DNA of 19,608 nt from Halonatronomonas sp964558325. Its GTDB lineage: Bacteria > Bacillota > Halanaerobiia > Halanaerobiales > Halarsenatibacteraceae. The stretch lies in contig CAZLCX010000037.1 of NCBI GenBank assembly GCA_964558325.1, forward strand, positions 1 to 19,608, read 5' to 3'. Within the stretch, counting starts at the first letter, position 1. Each line of letters starts with the position of its first letter. Under the pieces are notes generated by a model that saw only the letters and a program-made list of their open reading frames with translations, had not been told where the DNA came from and made no database searches. Shown here piece after piece: positions 7,260 to 14,519 of this stretch. Both the position numbers and the translations under genes were made by a program.

Positions 7260-8651
7260 TTAATTTTTTAGAATTTCATCTTTATTTTCAAGATTTTCGT
7301 TAACAATCTCTAAATCCTTTTCCTCAATCTCCAGACTAGCTAACATTAATTTAACTGCAGCTTCAGGATATTTCTTGCTCATGACACCTAATGATGCCAT
7401 AATATATTTCTTATCGATCAGAGGTCTAGCCTCTTCTGGTGGGAGCAGCTGTCTCGACCGATTGGTCCGCAGTGATTTTAAGATATCCTTACCGCCAGCC
7501 AATCTGGTTAAAGCTCCCCCTGTTCCAATCAACCAGCGGACAGCTGTTAAATCCTTGCCTTCAGCAACAGTCTGTCTGCCGCCAGAGCCATAATAATCCC
7601 TATAGCTCCCGGCATGGCGTTCAAGGGCCGTCCTGGCAGCCCTGGCTGCCAGATGCTCAACATACTTTTCTTCCTCTTTATTTCTGGGGATTGGGGCCAG
7701 GTCCTCCCTGGCAGGTATCTCAAATGTATCCTTTAATAAACTATAGACATGGGGAGCATTAAGATAAACCCCTAAATCACCTTCAACAGTCCTTTTAGCC
7801 TCAGGTTCAGGACTGACAAGAATATCCCTGACCTTGCCAGATTCCTCAGTCACAGAATGGACATCAGTTGTAGCCCCCCCGATATCAAAGACTACCAGAT
7901 TCCCGATCTTTTCTTTAAGTAACCTGGCCGACTGCATCACAGCTCCAGGAGTCGGCAGCATTTCAGCAGTCAGCATCTCTGTAATCCTTGACATTCCAGG
8001 AGCCTTAACAATATGCCTGGCAAAGACCTCATGGATCTCTTTCCTGGTCGGTTCAATATTTAAACGGTCAATATCAGGATAGACATTGTCAACAATAATC
8101 GTCTCAATCCCTTTTTCTCCAAAGATATCTCTAACCTCATCCTGCAGGACGCTATTACCGGCATAGACCACTGGCACCTTAATCCCTAATCCAGCCAGCT
8201 TTTCAGCATTATATAAAATAGTCTCTTCCTCACCATAATCGACCCCGCCGGCCAGCAGGATAATATTCGGCTGAATCTCTTTAATCTTTTCCAGCTGTCT
8301 ATCCCGTAATTTACCGACAGTAACCTGTCTGATAACTGCCCCGGCCCCAAGAGCTGCTTCCTCAGCTGCCCGGACAGTCATCTCCTTAACCAGACCATGG
8401 ACTGTCATCTTTAAGCCACCGGCAGCACTGCTGGTGGCCATAAATTCAGCCCAGCTTAACTCAGCAGCACCGAGCTCAGCCTTTAAATCCTCAATGGCAG
8501 CTTCAAGGCCAATCATTACATCCCCTTCTTCAACCGAGGTCGGGGCCATGCCCTGGCCTAAATGGACTGGACTGTCTGACTTTAAATTATCAAAGGCATT
8601 AACCATCGTGGTCGTACTGCCAATCTCTGCAACTAAAAGTTCCAATTCCAT
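7260..8651 (-). CDS. GlmL/MutL-like ATPase of ornithine degradation (mutase reactivase)
   Basis: A 463-residue protein of the MutL/GlmL family, with an actin/Hsp70-type ATPase fold. MutL/GlmL is the protein encoded beside glutamate mutase; a GlmL-related form is standard in ornithine clusters, normally between ortB and oraS, exactly as here. Phosphate-binding motifs are VAEIGSTTTMVNAF (7-20), VVFDIGGATTDVHSV (253-267) and the adenosine loop IGTGGALTRL (375-384). By analogy with other B12-enzyme chaperones it probably exchanges damaged cobalamin on OraE at the expense of ATP; this is inference. ATG at 8651 has a strong AGGAGGA site 9 bases upstream (8661-8667). Unrelated to the mismatch-repair MutL. 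Confidence 0.9.
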   Translation of the reverse strand: MELELLVAEIGSTTTMVNAFDNLKSDSPVHLGQGMAPTSVEEGDVMIGLEAAIEDLKAELGAAELSWAEFMATSSAAGGLKMTVHGLVKEMTVRAAEEAALGAGAVIRQVTVGKLRDRQLEKIKEIQPNIILLAGGVDYGEEETILYNAEKLAGLGIKVPVVYAGNSVLQDEVRDIFGEKGIETIIVDNVYPDIDRLNIEPTRKEIHEVFARHIVKAPGMSRITEMLTAEMLPTPGAVMQSARLLKEKIGNLVVFDIGGATTDVHSVTEESGKVRDILVSPEPEAKRTVEGDLGVYLNAPHVYSLLKDTFEIPAREDLAPIPRNKEEEKYVEHLAARAARTALERHAGSYRDYYGSGGRQTVAEGKDLTAVRWLIGTGGALTRLAGGKDILKSLRTNRSRQLLPPEEARPLIDKKYIMASLGVMSKKYPEAAVKLMLASLEIEEKDLEIVNENLENKDEILKN

Positions 8652-8665
8652 CAGACTTATTCCTC

Positions 8666-10156
8666 CTAACTAAACGACACCNNNNNNNNNNNNNNNNNNN
8701 NNNNNNNNNNNNNNNNNNNNNNNNNNNNNNNNNNNNNNNNNNNNNNNNNNNNNNNNNNNNNNNNNNNNNNNNNNNNNNNNNTAGCAATATCTAAATTAAC
8801 TTCAGCAGCTAAAAATTCCAGCTCTTTATCGCCAAGCTTTGCAATCCCGCTGTTATTAATAGCCTTCTTTAGATAAGAACCCCTGATTTTGTCTAGATCT
8901 AAATCTCTAGCCTTAATCATTCCAGGCTCTTCAGGAATAATAATCGACTGACCAGGTACCTCCTCATCAGGATTTCCCCGTTTAATTTCAACGCCATTCT
9001 CTTTAGCAAAATTAAGCTGAGGGATCGGATGCTTACCGGCCCCGGTATATTCAGTCTCCTGAACAACGACAACCTGGTCTTCATCCATTTCCCGGGCAAT
9101 AGCAAAGGCAGCTGCCAGTGAGGTATTACCGGCAGGTCCCCGCTCCATGCCCTCAATTGAAGCCAGCGCCTCAGTCATGTAAAAGACCTCGCCCTGGTTG
9201 ACAGTAACATATCTATCCATATATCTTAAAGCCCTGGCAGCATTTAATGGCACATCTGCTCTATCAGGCCAGGTGGCAAAGGGAATTCCAAAACCGGTAT
9301 GCCCGGTTGTAAAGGATTTCCTGTTAAAATCATTGTCGCTGGCCATATGGAGCCCGGAAAGATCAACACTGGCCCCAATTATCTCAGTCTCTTTAGCCCC
9401 TGCTTTAAGCACACCTCTGGCTGTACCAGTTAAATTTCCGCCACCGGCATTGGTACAGATAATAGCATCAGGTTCAAGTTCTTCTCTCTCCCTGAGCTGA
9501 TTGATGATCTCATAACCTAAAGTCTCAACCCCGGCTATTCCAAAGGGGGTATAGAGAGAGGCATTAAAATAGCCAGTCTCTTCAAGAACCTTTAAAAACA
9601 TATAAAAGAGCTCAGGGCCGACAGATAACTGCAATACTTCAGACCCATAGGCCTCACATTTTCTGCCCTTCTCTAAAATCTCAGGCTGGCCCTTAGCCTC
9701 GCTATCAAAGACCTCCTGAACAATAATACTTTCTAAATTTCTCATAACAGCCTGGGAGGCCACAGCAGCCCCATAATTGCCACTGGTTGCAGCAACTACC
9801 CCGGGATAACCCTGCATTTCTGCATGGTAAACAGAAACAGAAGCTCTCCTGGCCTTATAACTTCCTGATGGATTGGCTGCCTCATCCTTTAAAAAGATTC
9901 TGGCGCCCTTGCCAGCAGGTGATAATTTTCTAACAACTTCAGTAATATTTTTAAGTTCAAGCAGAGGAGTCTGGCCAACCCCGGTATCTTTTTGAATTTC
10001 AATAATCTCATCCAGCTGATAACCGGCCTTAGACATCATCCCTTCATAATCAAAGACCAGCTGATTAACCCTAAACTGATCATAATCAATCCCGACAGCC
10101 TTTTTCATGATTTCATTCTTTCTGGCCATTACTTGATTGTAATCTCCAGCATTCAT
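8666..10156 (-). CDS. ortB: 2-amino-4-ketopentanoate thiolase, PLP subunit OrtB (C-terminus in assembly gap)
   Basis: PLP subunit of the thiolase that splits (2R)-2-amino-4-oxopentanoate with CoA into acetyl-CoA and D-alanine (EC 2.3.1.263). It has the fold-type II (threonine synthase-like) architecture. The PLP lysine is K101 in NPSGSYKARRA (95-105), the asparagine loop TSGNYGAAVAS lies at about 124-134, and the phosphate loop GGGNLTG at 238-244. About 458 residues are readable up to base 8782; the family is only slightly longer. Beyond that stand 100 Ns, so the stop at 8666-8668 (TAG) is in frame only if the gap is really 100 bases. A TAG one frame away (8671-8673) is an equally good candidate. 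ATG overlaps the ortA stop as TAATG. Identity certain, 3' end not. Confidence 0.93.
   Translation of the reverse strand: MNAGDYNQVMARKNEIMKKAVGIDYDQFRVNQLVFDYEGMMSKAGYQLDEIIEIQKDTGVGQTPLLELKNITEVVRKLSPAGKGARIFLKDEAANPSGSYKARRASVSVYHAEMQGYPGVVAATSGNYGAAVASQAVMRNLESIIVQEVFDSEAKGQPEILEKGRKCEAYGSEVLQLSVGPELFYMFLKVLEETGYFNASLYTPFGIAGVETLGYEIINQLREREELEPDAIICTNAGGGNLTGTARGVLKAGAKETEIIGASVDLSGLHMASDNDFNRKSFTTGHTGFGIPFATWPDRADVPLNAARALRYMDRYVTVNQGEVFYMTEALASIEGMERGPAGNTSLAAAFAIAREMDEDQVVVVQETEYTGAGKHPIPQLNFAKENGVEIKRGNPDEEVPGQSIIIPEEPGMIKARDLDLDKIRGSYLKKAINNSGIAKLGDKELEFLAAEVNLDIAXXXXXXXXXXXXXXXXXXXXXXXXXXXXXXXXXXVSFS
8682..8781. other. Assembly gap of exactly 100 N
   Basis: One hundred consecutive undetermined bases, the conventional placeholder for a gap of unknown length. 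It falls in the last codons of ortB, 30 bp before the ATG of the GlmL-like gene. The real length, and hence the ortB stop codon, cannot be read. Confidence 0.99.
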
Positions 10157-10467
10157 TAGCCATTCCCCCCTTCACCTTTTAAGATCTCTTTTAATTCTCT
10201 GGCGACCTTAAGTAATTCTGGAATCGGCCTGCCATATGAATGATCATAGGATGGCTCAGCATCTATCAACTTACCAGTATATTTCCTGCCAATAATAGTC
10301 TTAATTTCAACTTCATCGCCTAAATTAGCATCGCTCTGCAAAAAGCCCTTAACCTTTAGCTCTAAAGGAACCTTAGCAGTATCTTCTGGAACCTGAGGGG
10401 CCCGCTGGCCTGGTTCAAGGATCACAGAATAGATTTCAACCCAGCTTCCAGCCTTAACTTCTGCCAT
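10156..10467 (-). CDS. ortA: 2-amino-4-ketopentanoate thiolase, small subunit OrtA
   Basis: The 103-residue partner of OrtB, close to family length. The sequence begins AGSWVEIYSVILEPGQRAPQVPEDT and ends with YGRPIPELLKVARELKEIL, both typical of OrtA. Together the two form the CoA-dependent thiolase; OrtA has no recognisable cofactor motif. ATG at 10467 follows an AGAGGAGG site about 8 bases upstream. It starts 24 bp after ord, and its stop shares one base with the ortB start (TAATG), indicating coupled synthesis. Confidence 0.94.
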   Translation of the reverse strand: MAEVKAGSWVEIYSVILEPGQRAPQVPEDTAKVPLELKVKGFLQSDANLGDEVEIKTIIGRKYTGKLIDAEPSYDHSYGRPIPELLKVARELKEILKGEGGNG

Positions 10468-10491
10468 TTTTAAAACCTCCTCTAACCAGAT

Positions 10492-11523
10492 TTATTTTAA
10501 TAAATTACCCATATTTGCAAGAATAGCTCCAGGTACTGGTAGGTCAGCCATTGTATGGAGTCCTGGCTCAGCATTAATCACCTGGGGAATCATATTGACT
10601 GCAACTGCCATAGTTCCAGTACCCCCGGCAATCTCAGGAGTAATAGCCATATCTACACCAGGCTCGCCGATAATCTTGATATAATCACCAGTCTCAACCC
10701 CCTCTTTTTCAGGGTGGATCTGCTGGGGATGGTTTAAAACAATAACTTCCCTGCCATCAGAATAACCCTTGGCAATATGTTTACAGCCGGCAACCATACC
10801 CTCTTCAACTTTAACATGCTCGGTCTCACGATAAGTATTGGAAACAATCGGCTCCCTTGTCTCCTTGACTTCATCAAGCTTAATTCCTAAACGCTCAGCA
10901 ATCATATAAATAGATTCTTTAAATCCGATATGGCCAACAATCTTACCGGATTTTAAACCTTTTTCAAACTCTTCAACTGTTGTGCCAACACCCTGGGTCT
11001 TCATAACTGTCGGCCCAAATGGTGATAGATCATTAATTCTTGAAGCCTCAATCTTTTCAACCTCAGAACAGACACCAGACAGGGCAATAATCATTAAATC
11101 TAACACAAAACCTGGATTAATTCCTGTACCTAGAACTGAAACACCATTCTCCTTAGCGATCTCATCTAATTCATCAGCTAAATCAGGATCCTGGGCCTCA
11201 GGAAAGGCCATCTCTTCAGCAATTGAAATAACATTAATGCCTTTATTTAAAATTAGCTTAATCTGCGGCTCAACATCCTTTAAGAATGAACTGGTCGCCA
11301 GAATAACTAAATCCAGGGAATCATCAAGAACAGATTCAGCAGTATCAGTAACCTTAACATCTAAATTTTCAATACCTAAGACATCGCCAAGATCTTTTCC
11401 AATCTTATTTGGATCAAGATCAATGCCAGCAGCAAGTTCAACGCCTTCTTTTTTCGCAAGAATGCGGCCCATGCCGCCTCCCATAGAACCTAAACCCCAT
11501 AAACCAACTTTAATATTTTTCAT
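10492..11523 (-). CDS. ord: 2,4-diaminopentanoate dehydrogenase
   Basis: Oxidative deamination of 2,4-diaminopentanoate to 2-amino-4-ketopentanoate plus ammonia and NAD(P)H, the redox step of the pathway. The protein has 343 residues. An N-terminal Rossmann fold carries GLWGLGSMGGGMG (7-19), followed by an acidic residue in GIDLDPNK, and a dihydrodipicolinate-reductase-like C-terminal half contains GTGINPGFVLDLM and SPFGPTVMKTQGVGTT. It is the first gene of the operon, with a consensus promoter 48-76 bp upstream of its ATG. ATG at 11523 follows GGGAGTGAT. Nucleotide preference (NAD or NADP) cannot be decided from sequence alone. Confidence 0.94.
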   Translation of the reverse strand: MKNIKVGLWGLGSMGGGMGRILAKKEGVELAAGIDLDPNKIGKDLGDVLGIENLDVKVTDTAESVLDDSLDLVILATSSFLKDVEPQIKLILNKGINVISIAEEMAFPEAQDPDLADELDEIAKENGVSVLGTGINPGFVLDLMIIALSGVCSEVEKIEASRINDLSPFGPTVMKTQGVGTTVEEFEKGLKSGKIVGHIGFKESIYMIAERLGIKLDEVKETREPIVSNTYRETEHVKVEEGMVAGCKHIAKGYSDGREVIVLNHPQQIHPEKEGVETGDYIKIIGEPGVDMAITPEIAGGTGTMAVAVNMIPQVINAEPGLHTMADLPVPGAILANMGNLLK

Positions 11524-11549
11524 TTAATAATCACTCCCTTTTATTAATA

Positions 11550-11563
11550 ACTACTTAGGTAGT
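11550..11563 (-). promoter_or_regulatory. Inverted repeat just downstream of the ornithine-operon -10 box (possible operator)
   Basis: The arms ACTAC and GTAGT flank a 4-base centre, beginning 7 bases downstream of TATAAT. The repeat would lie at about +1 to +14, where a bound repressor blocks initiation. No regulator gene is in the window, so the function is inferred from position and symmetry only. Confidence 0.4.
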
Positions 11564-11570
11564 CACTAAT

Positions 11571-11599
11571 ATTATAAGCCTTATTTTAAATTTTTGCAA
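11571..11599 (-). promoter_or_regulatory. Sigma-A promoter of the ornithine operon
   Basis: On the minus strand TTGCAA (11594-11599) and a perfect TATAAT (11571-11576) are separated by exactly 17 bp. The -35 box begins only about 8 bp after the amidohydrolase stop, and no terminator separates the two. The operon may therefore also receive read-through from the upstream gene. Confidence 0.75.
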
Positions 11600-11606
11600 C
11601 CGTCTA

Positions 11607-12788
11607 TCAATTTAATTTTGCAATTAATTTGATCGCAGTATTTAACATAACCTTTAAACCAATCTTTAAAGCCGCCTCATCAAAATCATAGTCAGGGTGA
11701 TGATGGGGAGCCTCAATTCCTTTAGCTTCATTTCTACCCCCAACTAAAAACATAGCCCCAGGTTTTTCCTGAAGAAAATAGGCAAAGTCCTCGGCCCCTA
11801 ATGTCGGTTTTTCTATCTCAAGAAAATTATCAGCCCCGAGCATCTCCTCTGCTGATTCCCTGACCTTATCAAAAACTTGATCATCATTGATCAGTGGTGG
11901 ATATAATTCCCTGTATTCCAGGTCATAATCAGCTCCATAGGTTCGGGCAACCCCCTCAATAATCTCCTTAATCCGCTTTTCTAAAAGTTTTCTAACCTCA
12001 GAATTTAAAGCCCTAATTGTGGCTTCAAGCCTGACTTTATCAGCAATCACATTCCTCCGATAACCGCCCTCTATCTTACCGACAGTAATCACAGCTGAAT
12101 CAGTGGGATCAATATTTCTGCTGACCACCGACTGCAGAGCCTGGACAACTTCACTGGCCACAACTATCGCATCATTACCCTCATGGGGACTGGCTCCATG
12201 GGAGCTCTCGGTCAGGATATCGAGATCAAATTCATCAGATGAAGCAAAAAACCCGCCGGTCTTTGTTCCAACATAGCCAACCTCATTATCATTCCAGATA
12301 TGTAAAGCCAGCATATAATCAACTTCAGGCTCAGATAAAACCCCGGCCTCTATCATTGGTTTAGCCCCGCCAGGGCCCTCCTCCGCTGGCTGGAAGATCA
12401 ACTTAATCCTTCCCTCCAGTTCATTACCTAGCTCAACTGCAGCCTTAGCCAGCCCCAATAGCGTTGCAACATGACCATCATGACCGCAGGCATGCATCTT
12501 ACCATCATTCTGTGAGATATATTCCTTATCCCCCTGCTCCTGAATTGGCAGGGCATCCATATCCGCCCGAATTCCAATCACCGGACCAGAATCTCCGATC
12601 AGACCCACAACACCAGTACCGGCAATCCCGGTCTGATGGGGAATCCCTAACTCAGTTAAAACCCGGCTGATCAATTCAGCAGTCTCCTTCTCCTCAAAGC
12701 CAAGCTCCGGATTCATATGGATCTCTCTCCGCCAGCCAATCATTTCAGCTTCAATCCTGTCAGCAAGTTCAATTATCCGTTCCTTCAA
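11607..12788 (-). CDS. M20-family amidohydrolase (N-acyl-amino-acid hydrolase/carboxypeptidase type)
   Basis: Cytoplasmic dizinc hydrolase of 393 residues, in the M20D branch (hippurate/N-acyl-amino-acid amidohydrolases). Metal and catalytic residues visible: GIRADMDALP (72-81), HACGHDGH (99-106) with C101 and H103, the PAEEGPGG motif with E136/E137, H163 in ALHIW, the dimerisation-domain histidine in SSHGASPH (195-202), and H364 in HHHPDYDFDE. The start is TTG at 12788, with AGGAG 8 bases upstream. It has its own promoter (12865-12893) and sits directly ahead of the ornithine operon on the same strand. A role in freeing ornithine or other amino acids from N-acyl forms is plausible from context, but the substrate cannot be read. 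Confidence 0.9.
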   Translation of the reverse strand: MKERIIELADRIEAEMIGWRREIHMNPELGFEEKETAELISRVLTELGIPHQTGIAGTGVVGLIGDSGPVIGIRADMDALPIQEQGDKEYISQNDGKMHACGHDGHVATLLGLAKAAVELGNELEGRIKLIFQPAEEGPGGAKPMIEAGVLSEPEVDYMLALHIWNDNEVGYVGTKTGGFFASSDEFDLDILTESSHGASPHEGNDAIVVASEVVQALQSVVSRNIDPTDSAVITVGKIEGGYRRNVIADKVRLEATIRALNSEVRKLLEKRIKEIIEGVARTYGADYDLEYRELYPPLINDDQVFDKVRESAEEMLGADNFLEIEKPTLGAEDFAYFLQEKPGAMFLVGGRNEAKGIEAPHHHPDYDFDEAALKIGLKVMLNTAIKLIAKLN

Positions 12789-12864
12789 AATATCATCTCC
12801 TAATTAATATATTTAATAAATAATTAAGCAAATTTTTTTAATCTTATCTTAATTCTCCATCCTA

Positions 12865-12893
12865 AGTATACACCTAATCTTTTATTGCATCAA
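12865..12893 (-). promoter_or_regulatory. Promoter of the amidohydrolase gene
   Basis: Minus-strand TTGATG (12888-12893) and TATACT (12865-12870) are separated by 17 bp. Transcription would start about 70 bases before the TTG start codon and just after the orphan terminator at 12913-12947, so the gene appears insulated from upstream transcription. Confidence 0.6.
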
Positions 12894-12912
12894 GATTTCA
12901 GATTAGCAAAAT

Positions 12913-12947
12913 AAAAAAATCCCCACCGGTTAATAACCAGTCGAGAT
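12913..12947 (-). terminator. Orphan rho-independent terminator-like hairpin
   Basis: On the minus strand a 13-position stem (ATCTCGACTGGTT with AACCGGTGGGGAT, one G-G mismatch and two G-T pairs, loop ATT) is followed directly by seven Ts. No gene ends just upstream of it: ald already has its own terminator 260 bp earlier. It may end a small transcript covering the 11-bp array, or act as an attenuator. Confidence 0.55.
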
Positions 12948-13005
12948 AGCTAAATCATATTAAATTATTCTGACTTATCTTTTATTCAACTTATAACTTA
13001 TAAAC

Positions 13006-13115
13006 CTCCACAGATGATCCAGTTTTCCTCTAATTCTCCTCCAGGATTGCTCCGGCTTTTCTCCGGGAATCCTCCGGGAATGCTCCAGGATTGCTCCGGC
13101 TCACCTCTGGATAAT
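13006..13115. repeat. Degenerate 11-bp tandem array, ten units
   Basis: Ten consecutive 11-base units start at 13006. The core six (13039-13104) read CTCCAGGATTG, CTCCGGCTTTT, CTCCGGGAATC, CTCCGGGAATG, CTCCAGGATTG, CTCCGGCTCAC. The outer units (CTCCACAGATG, ATCCAGTTTTC, CTCTAATTCTC on one side; CTCTGGATAAT on the other) are more diverged. The invariant part is CTCC/CTCT followed by a G-rich centre, read as GGAG on the minus strand. Eleven bases is about one helical turn, so a protein binding each unit would sit on one face. The composition is clearly richer in G+C than the flanks. Confidence 0.8.
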
Positions 13116-13204
13116 TTATCCTCATAATTAATTAATATATTTTAGCTTAATTAATTATATCATTATAAAAATAAGCTGTATATAGCCGGCTAGTGCAAAG
13201 AGCT

Positions 13205-13241
13205 AAAAAATTATAAAGAGAGGGGAATTAAATCCCCTCTC
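13205..13241 (-). terminator. Rho-independent terminator of ald
   Basis: A perfect 8-bp stem, GAGAGGGG with CCCCTCTC (13218-13225 and 13234-13241) and an 8-base loop, begins 25 bases after the ald stop codon on the minus strand. It is followed by a T-rich tail ending in six Ts. Confidence 0.88.
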
Positions 13242-13265
13242 ATTAATTTAATATTATCGGTTTAA

Positions 13266-14387
13266 TTAAAAGCTTTTTAGAACCTCATCAAGCGGTGTAT
13301 AGTCAAGCTCAAAGGCATCTGCAACAGCTTTATAGGTTACTTCGCCTTCATAAACATTAAGGCCAAGGGCAAAGCCTCTATCTTCTTTTAATGCCTGTTT
13401 ATAGCCTTTATTGGCAATTTTTCTGGCATATGGTAAAGTCACATTGGTTAACCCAAAGGTTGAAGTTCTGGCAACAGCCCCAGGCATATTAGCAACACAG
13501 TAATGAACAACACCATGCTTTTCAAATACAGGCTCACTGTGGGTTGTTGCATGGGATGTCTCAATACAGCCACCCTGGTCAATTGCAACATCAGCTATTA
13601 CAGAACCCTCTTTCATCTCTTTAATCATATCTTCAGTAACTAGATGAGGGGCTTTAGCACCTGGAATTAAGACAGCACCGATAACTAAATCAGCATCTTT
13701 TACCTCTTCTCTAATATTATATTCATTGGACATCAGTGTCTTTACCCTGCCCTGATAGATATCATCTATATAGCGCATCTGAGCCGGACTCTTTTCCATA
13801 ACAGTCACATCTGCGCCAAGGCCAACTGCCATTTTAGTAGCGTTTAGTCCAACGATACCGCCACCGATTACAACTACTTTAGCTGGAGAAACTCCTGGGA
13901 TACCGCCTAAAAGGACTCCCTGGCCACCCTGAGGTTTCTCAAGAAAACGGGCACCTGCCTGGGTAGATAAACGACCGGCAACCTCACTCATTGGAGTAAG
14001 TAATGGCAGATTTCCAGCCTCATCTTCAACAGTCTCATAAGCAATTGAAATAACGTTCTTCTTCATTAATTCATGGGTCAGCTTTTCTTCAGCTGCTAGA
14101 TGAAGATAAGTAAAGAGAATTAAATCTTCTTTAAAATATTTATATTCTTCTTCTAATGGCTCTTTAACCTTCATAACCATATCAGCCCGCTCAAAAATTT
14201 CAGCAGGCGAATCAACCATCTCAGCACCGGCTGCCATATACTGATTATCATCAATACCGCTGCCAACACCGCCATTAGTCTGAACTAAAACTTCATGGCC
14301 ATCTTCCTTAAAAGCCTTAACTCCAGCTGGAGTTATCGCAATCCTGTTTTCGTTGTCTTTAATTTCCTTGGGTACACCTATAATCAT
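13266..14387 (-). CDS. ald: Alanine dehydrogenase
   Basis: NAD-dependent interconversion of L-alanine and pyruvate plus ammonia (EC 1.4.1.1), cytoplasmic, usually a hexamer. Length 373 is typical. MIIGVPKEIKDNENRIAITP opens the protein with substrate-binding R15. MKVKEP carries K74, YLHLA carries H95, the Rossmann loop VVIGGGIVGLNA lies at 171-182, and the catalytic aspartate is D269 in DVAIDQGG. ATG at 14387 follows AGGGGG about 7 bases upstream. It is a single-gene unit with a terminator at 13205-13241. Beside the ornithine operon it fits as the outlet for the alanine released by OrtAB after racemisation, yielding pyruvate and NADH; in other settings it works in general alanine use. Confidence 0.96.
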   Translation of the reverse strand: MIIGVPKEIKDNENRIAITPAGVKAFKEDGHEVLVQTNGGVGSGIDDNQYMAAGAEMVDSPAEIFERADMVMKVKEPLEEEYKYFKEDLILFTYLHLAAEEKLTHELMKKNVISIAYETVEDEAGNLPLLTPMSEVAGRLSTQAGARFLEKPQGGQGVLLGGIPGVSPAKVVVIGGGIVGLNATKMAVGLGADVTVMEKSPAQMRYIDDIYQGRVKTLMSNEYNIREEVKDADLVIGAVLIPGAKAPHLVTEDMIKEMKEGSVIADVAIDQGGCIETSHATTHSEPVFEKHGVVHYCVANMPGAVARTSTFGLTNVTLPYARKIANKGYKQALKEDRGFALGLNVYEGEVTYKAVADAFELDYTPLDEVLKSF

Positions 14388-14519
14388 ATTTTTTCCCCCT
14401 TAATAATATTAAATATTTTATGTTACTTTAAAAAGCTTTAACTCAATAATACATATTCTTTATTAATTTTAAATCTCCTGCTAAAAATTATTTTCTTTAC
14501 AAAAGTTTATATTATTTAT

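Larger units (their letters stand above)
12789..13265. other. 477-bp intergenic region between ald and the amidohydrolase
   Basis: No convincing gene is present. From right to left it holds: the ald terminator (13205-13241); a 10-bp perfect palindrome TAGCCGGCTA (13183-13192); an AT-rich stretch with a weak minus-strand promoter-like pair (TATACA, 17 bp, TATAAT); a 13-base palindrome GGATAATTTATCC (13109-13121); the 11-bp tandem array (13006-13115); a doubled ACTTATA just left of the array; a second terminator-like hairpin (12913-12947); and the amidohydrolase promoter. Short ORFs of 37 codons (plus) and 31 codons (minus) cross the array but have no ribosome site. Confidence 0.7.

Noticed and set aside
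7260..8651. DNA mismatch-repair MutL
   Set aside because: The name is shared, but the sequence has the actin/Hsp70-type DIGGATTD motif and no GHKL ATPase motifs. It is the GlmL-type protein of B12-mutase clusters.
8599..8787. Minus-strand ORF running through the Ns in another frame
   Set aside because: Its coding content is almost all undetermined bases and the 5' part of the GlmL-like gene in the wrong frame.
3110..11527. Many plus-strand ORFs of 60-180 codons opposite the ornithine operon (for example 10982-11527)
   Set aside because: They are antisense shadows of well-recognised genes, lack ribosome sites, and show serine/proline-rich composition typical of reversed coding strands.
12789..13005. 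T-box or amino-acid riboswitch ahead of the amidohydrolase
   Set aside because: The hairpin and T run look like a terminator, but I find no T-box core (GGTGG-ACCGCG type) and no specifier-loop or other known riboswitch motif.
13006..13115. CRISPR array
   Set aside because: The units are 11 bp, contiguous and without spacers, and no cas gene is in the window.
13030..13125. A 31-codon minus-strand ORF through the array starting with ATG at 13125
   Set aside because: The upstream sequence is pure AT without a Shine-Dalgarno. The many GGAG stretches inside the array keep stops rare by composition alone.
13014..13127. A 37-codon plus-strand ORF through the 11-bp array starting with ATG at 13014
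   Set aside because: No ribosome site precedes it, codons follow the 11-bp repeat and not protein-like usage, and a competing 31-codon ORF exists on the other strand over the same bases.
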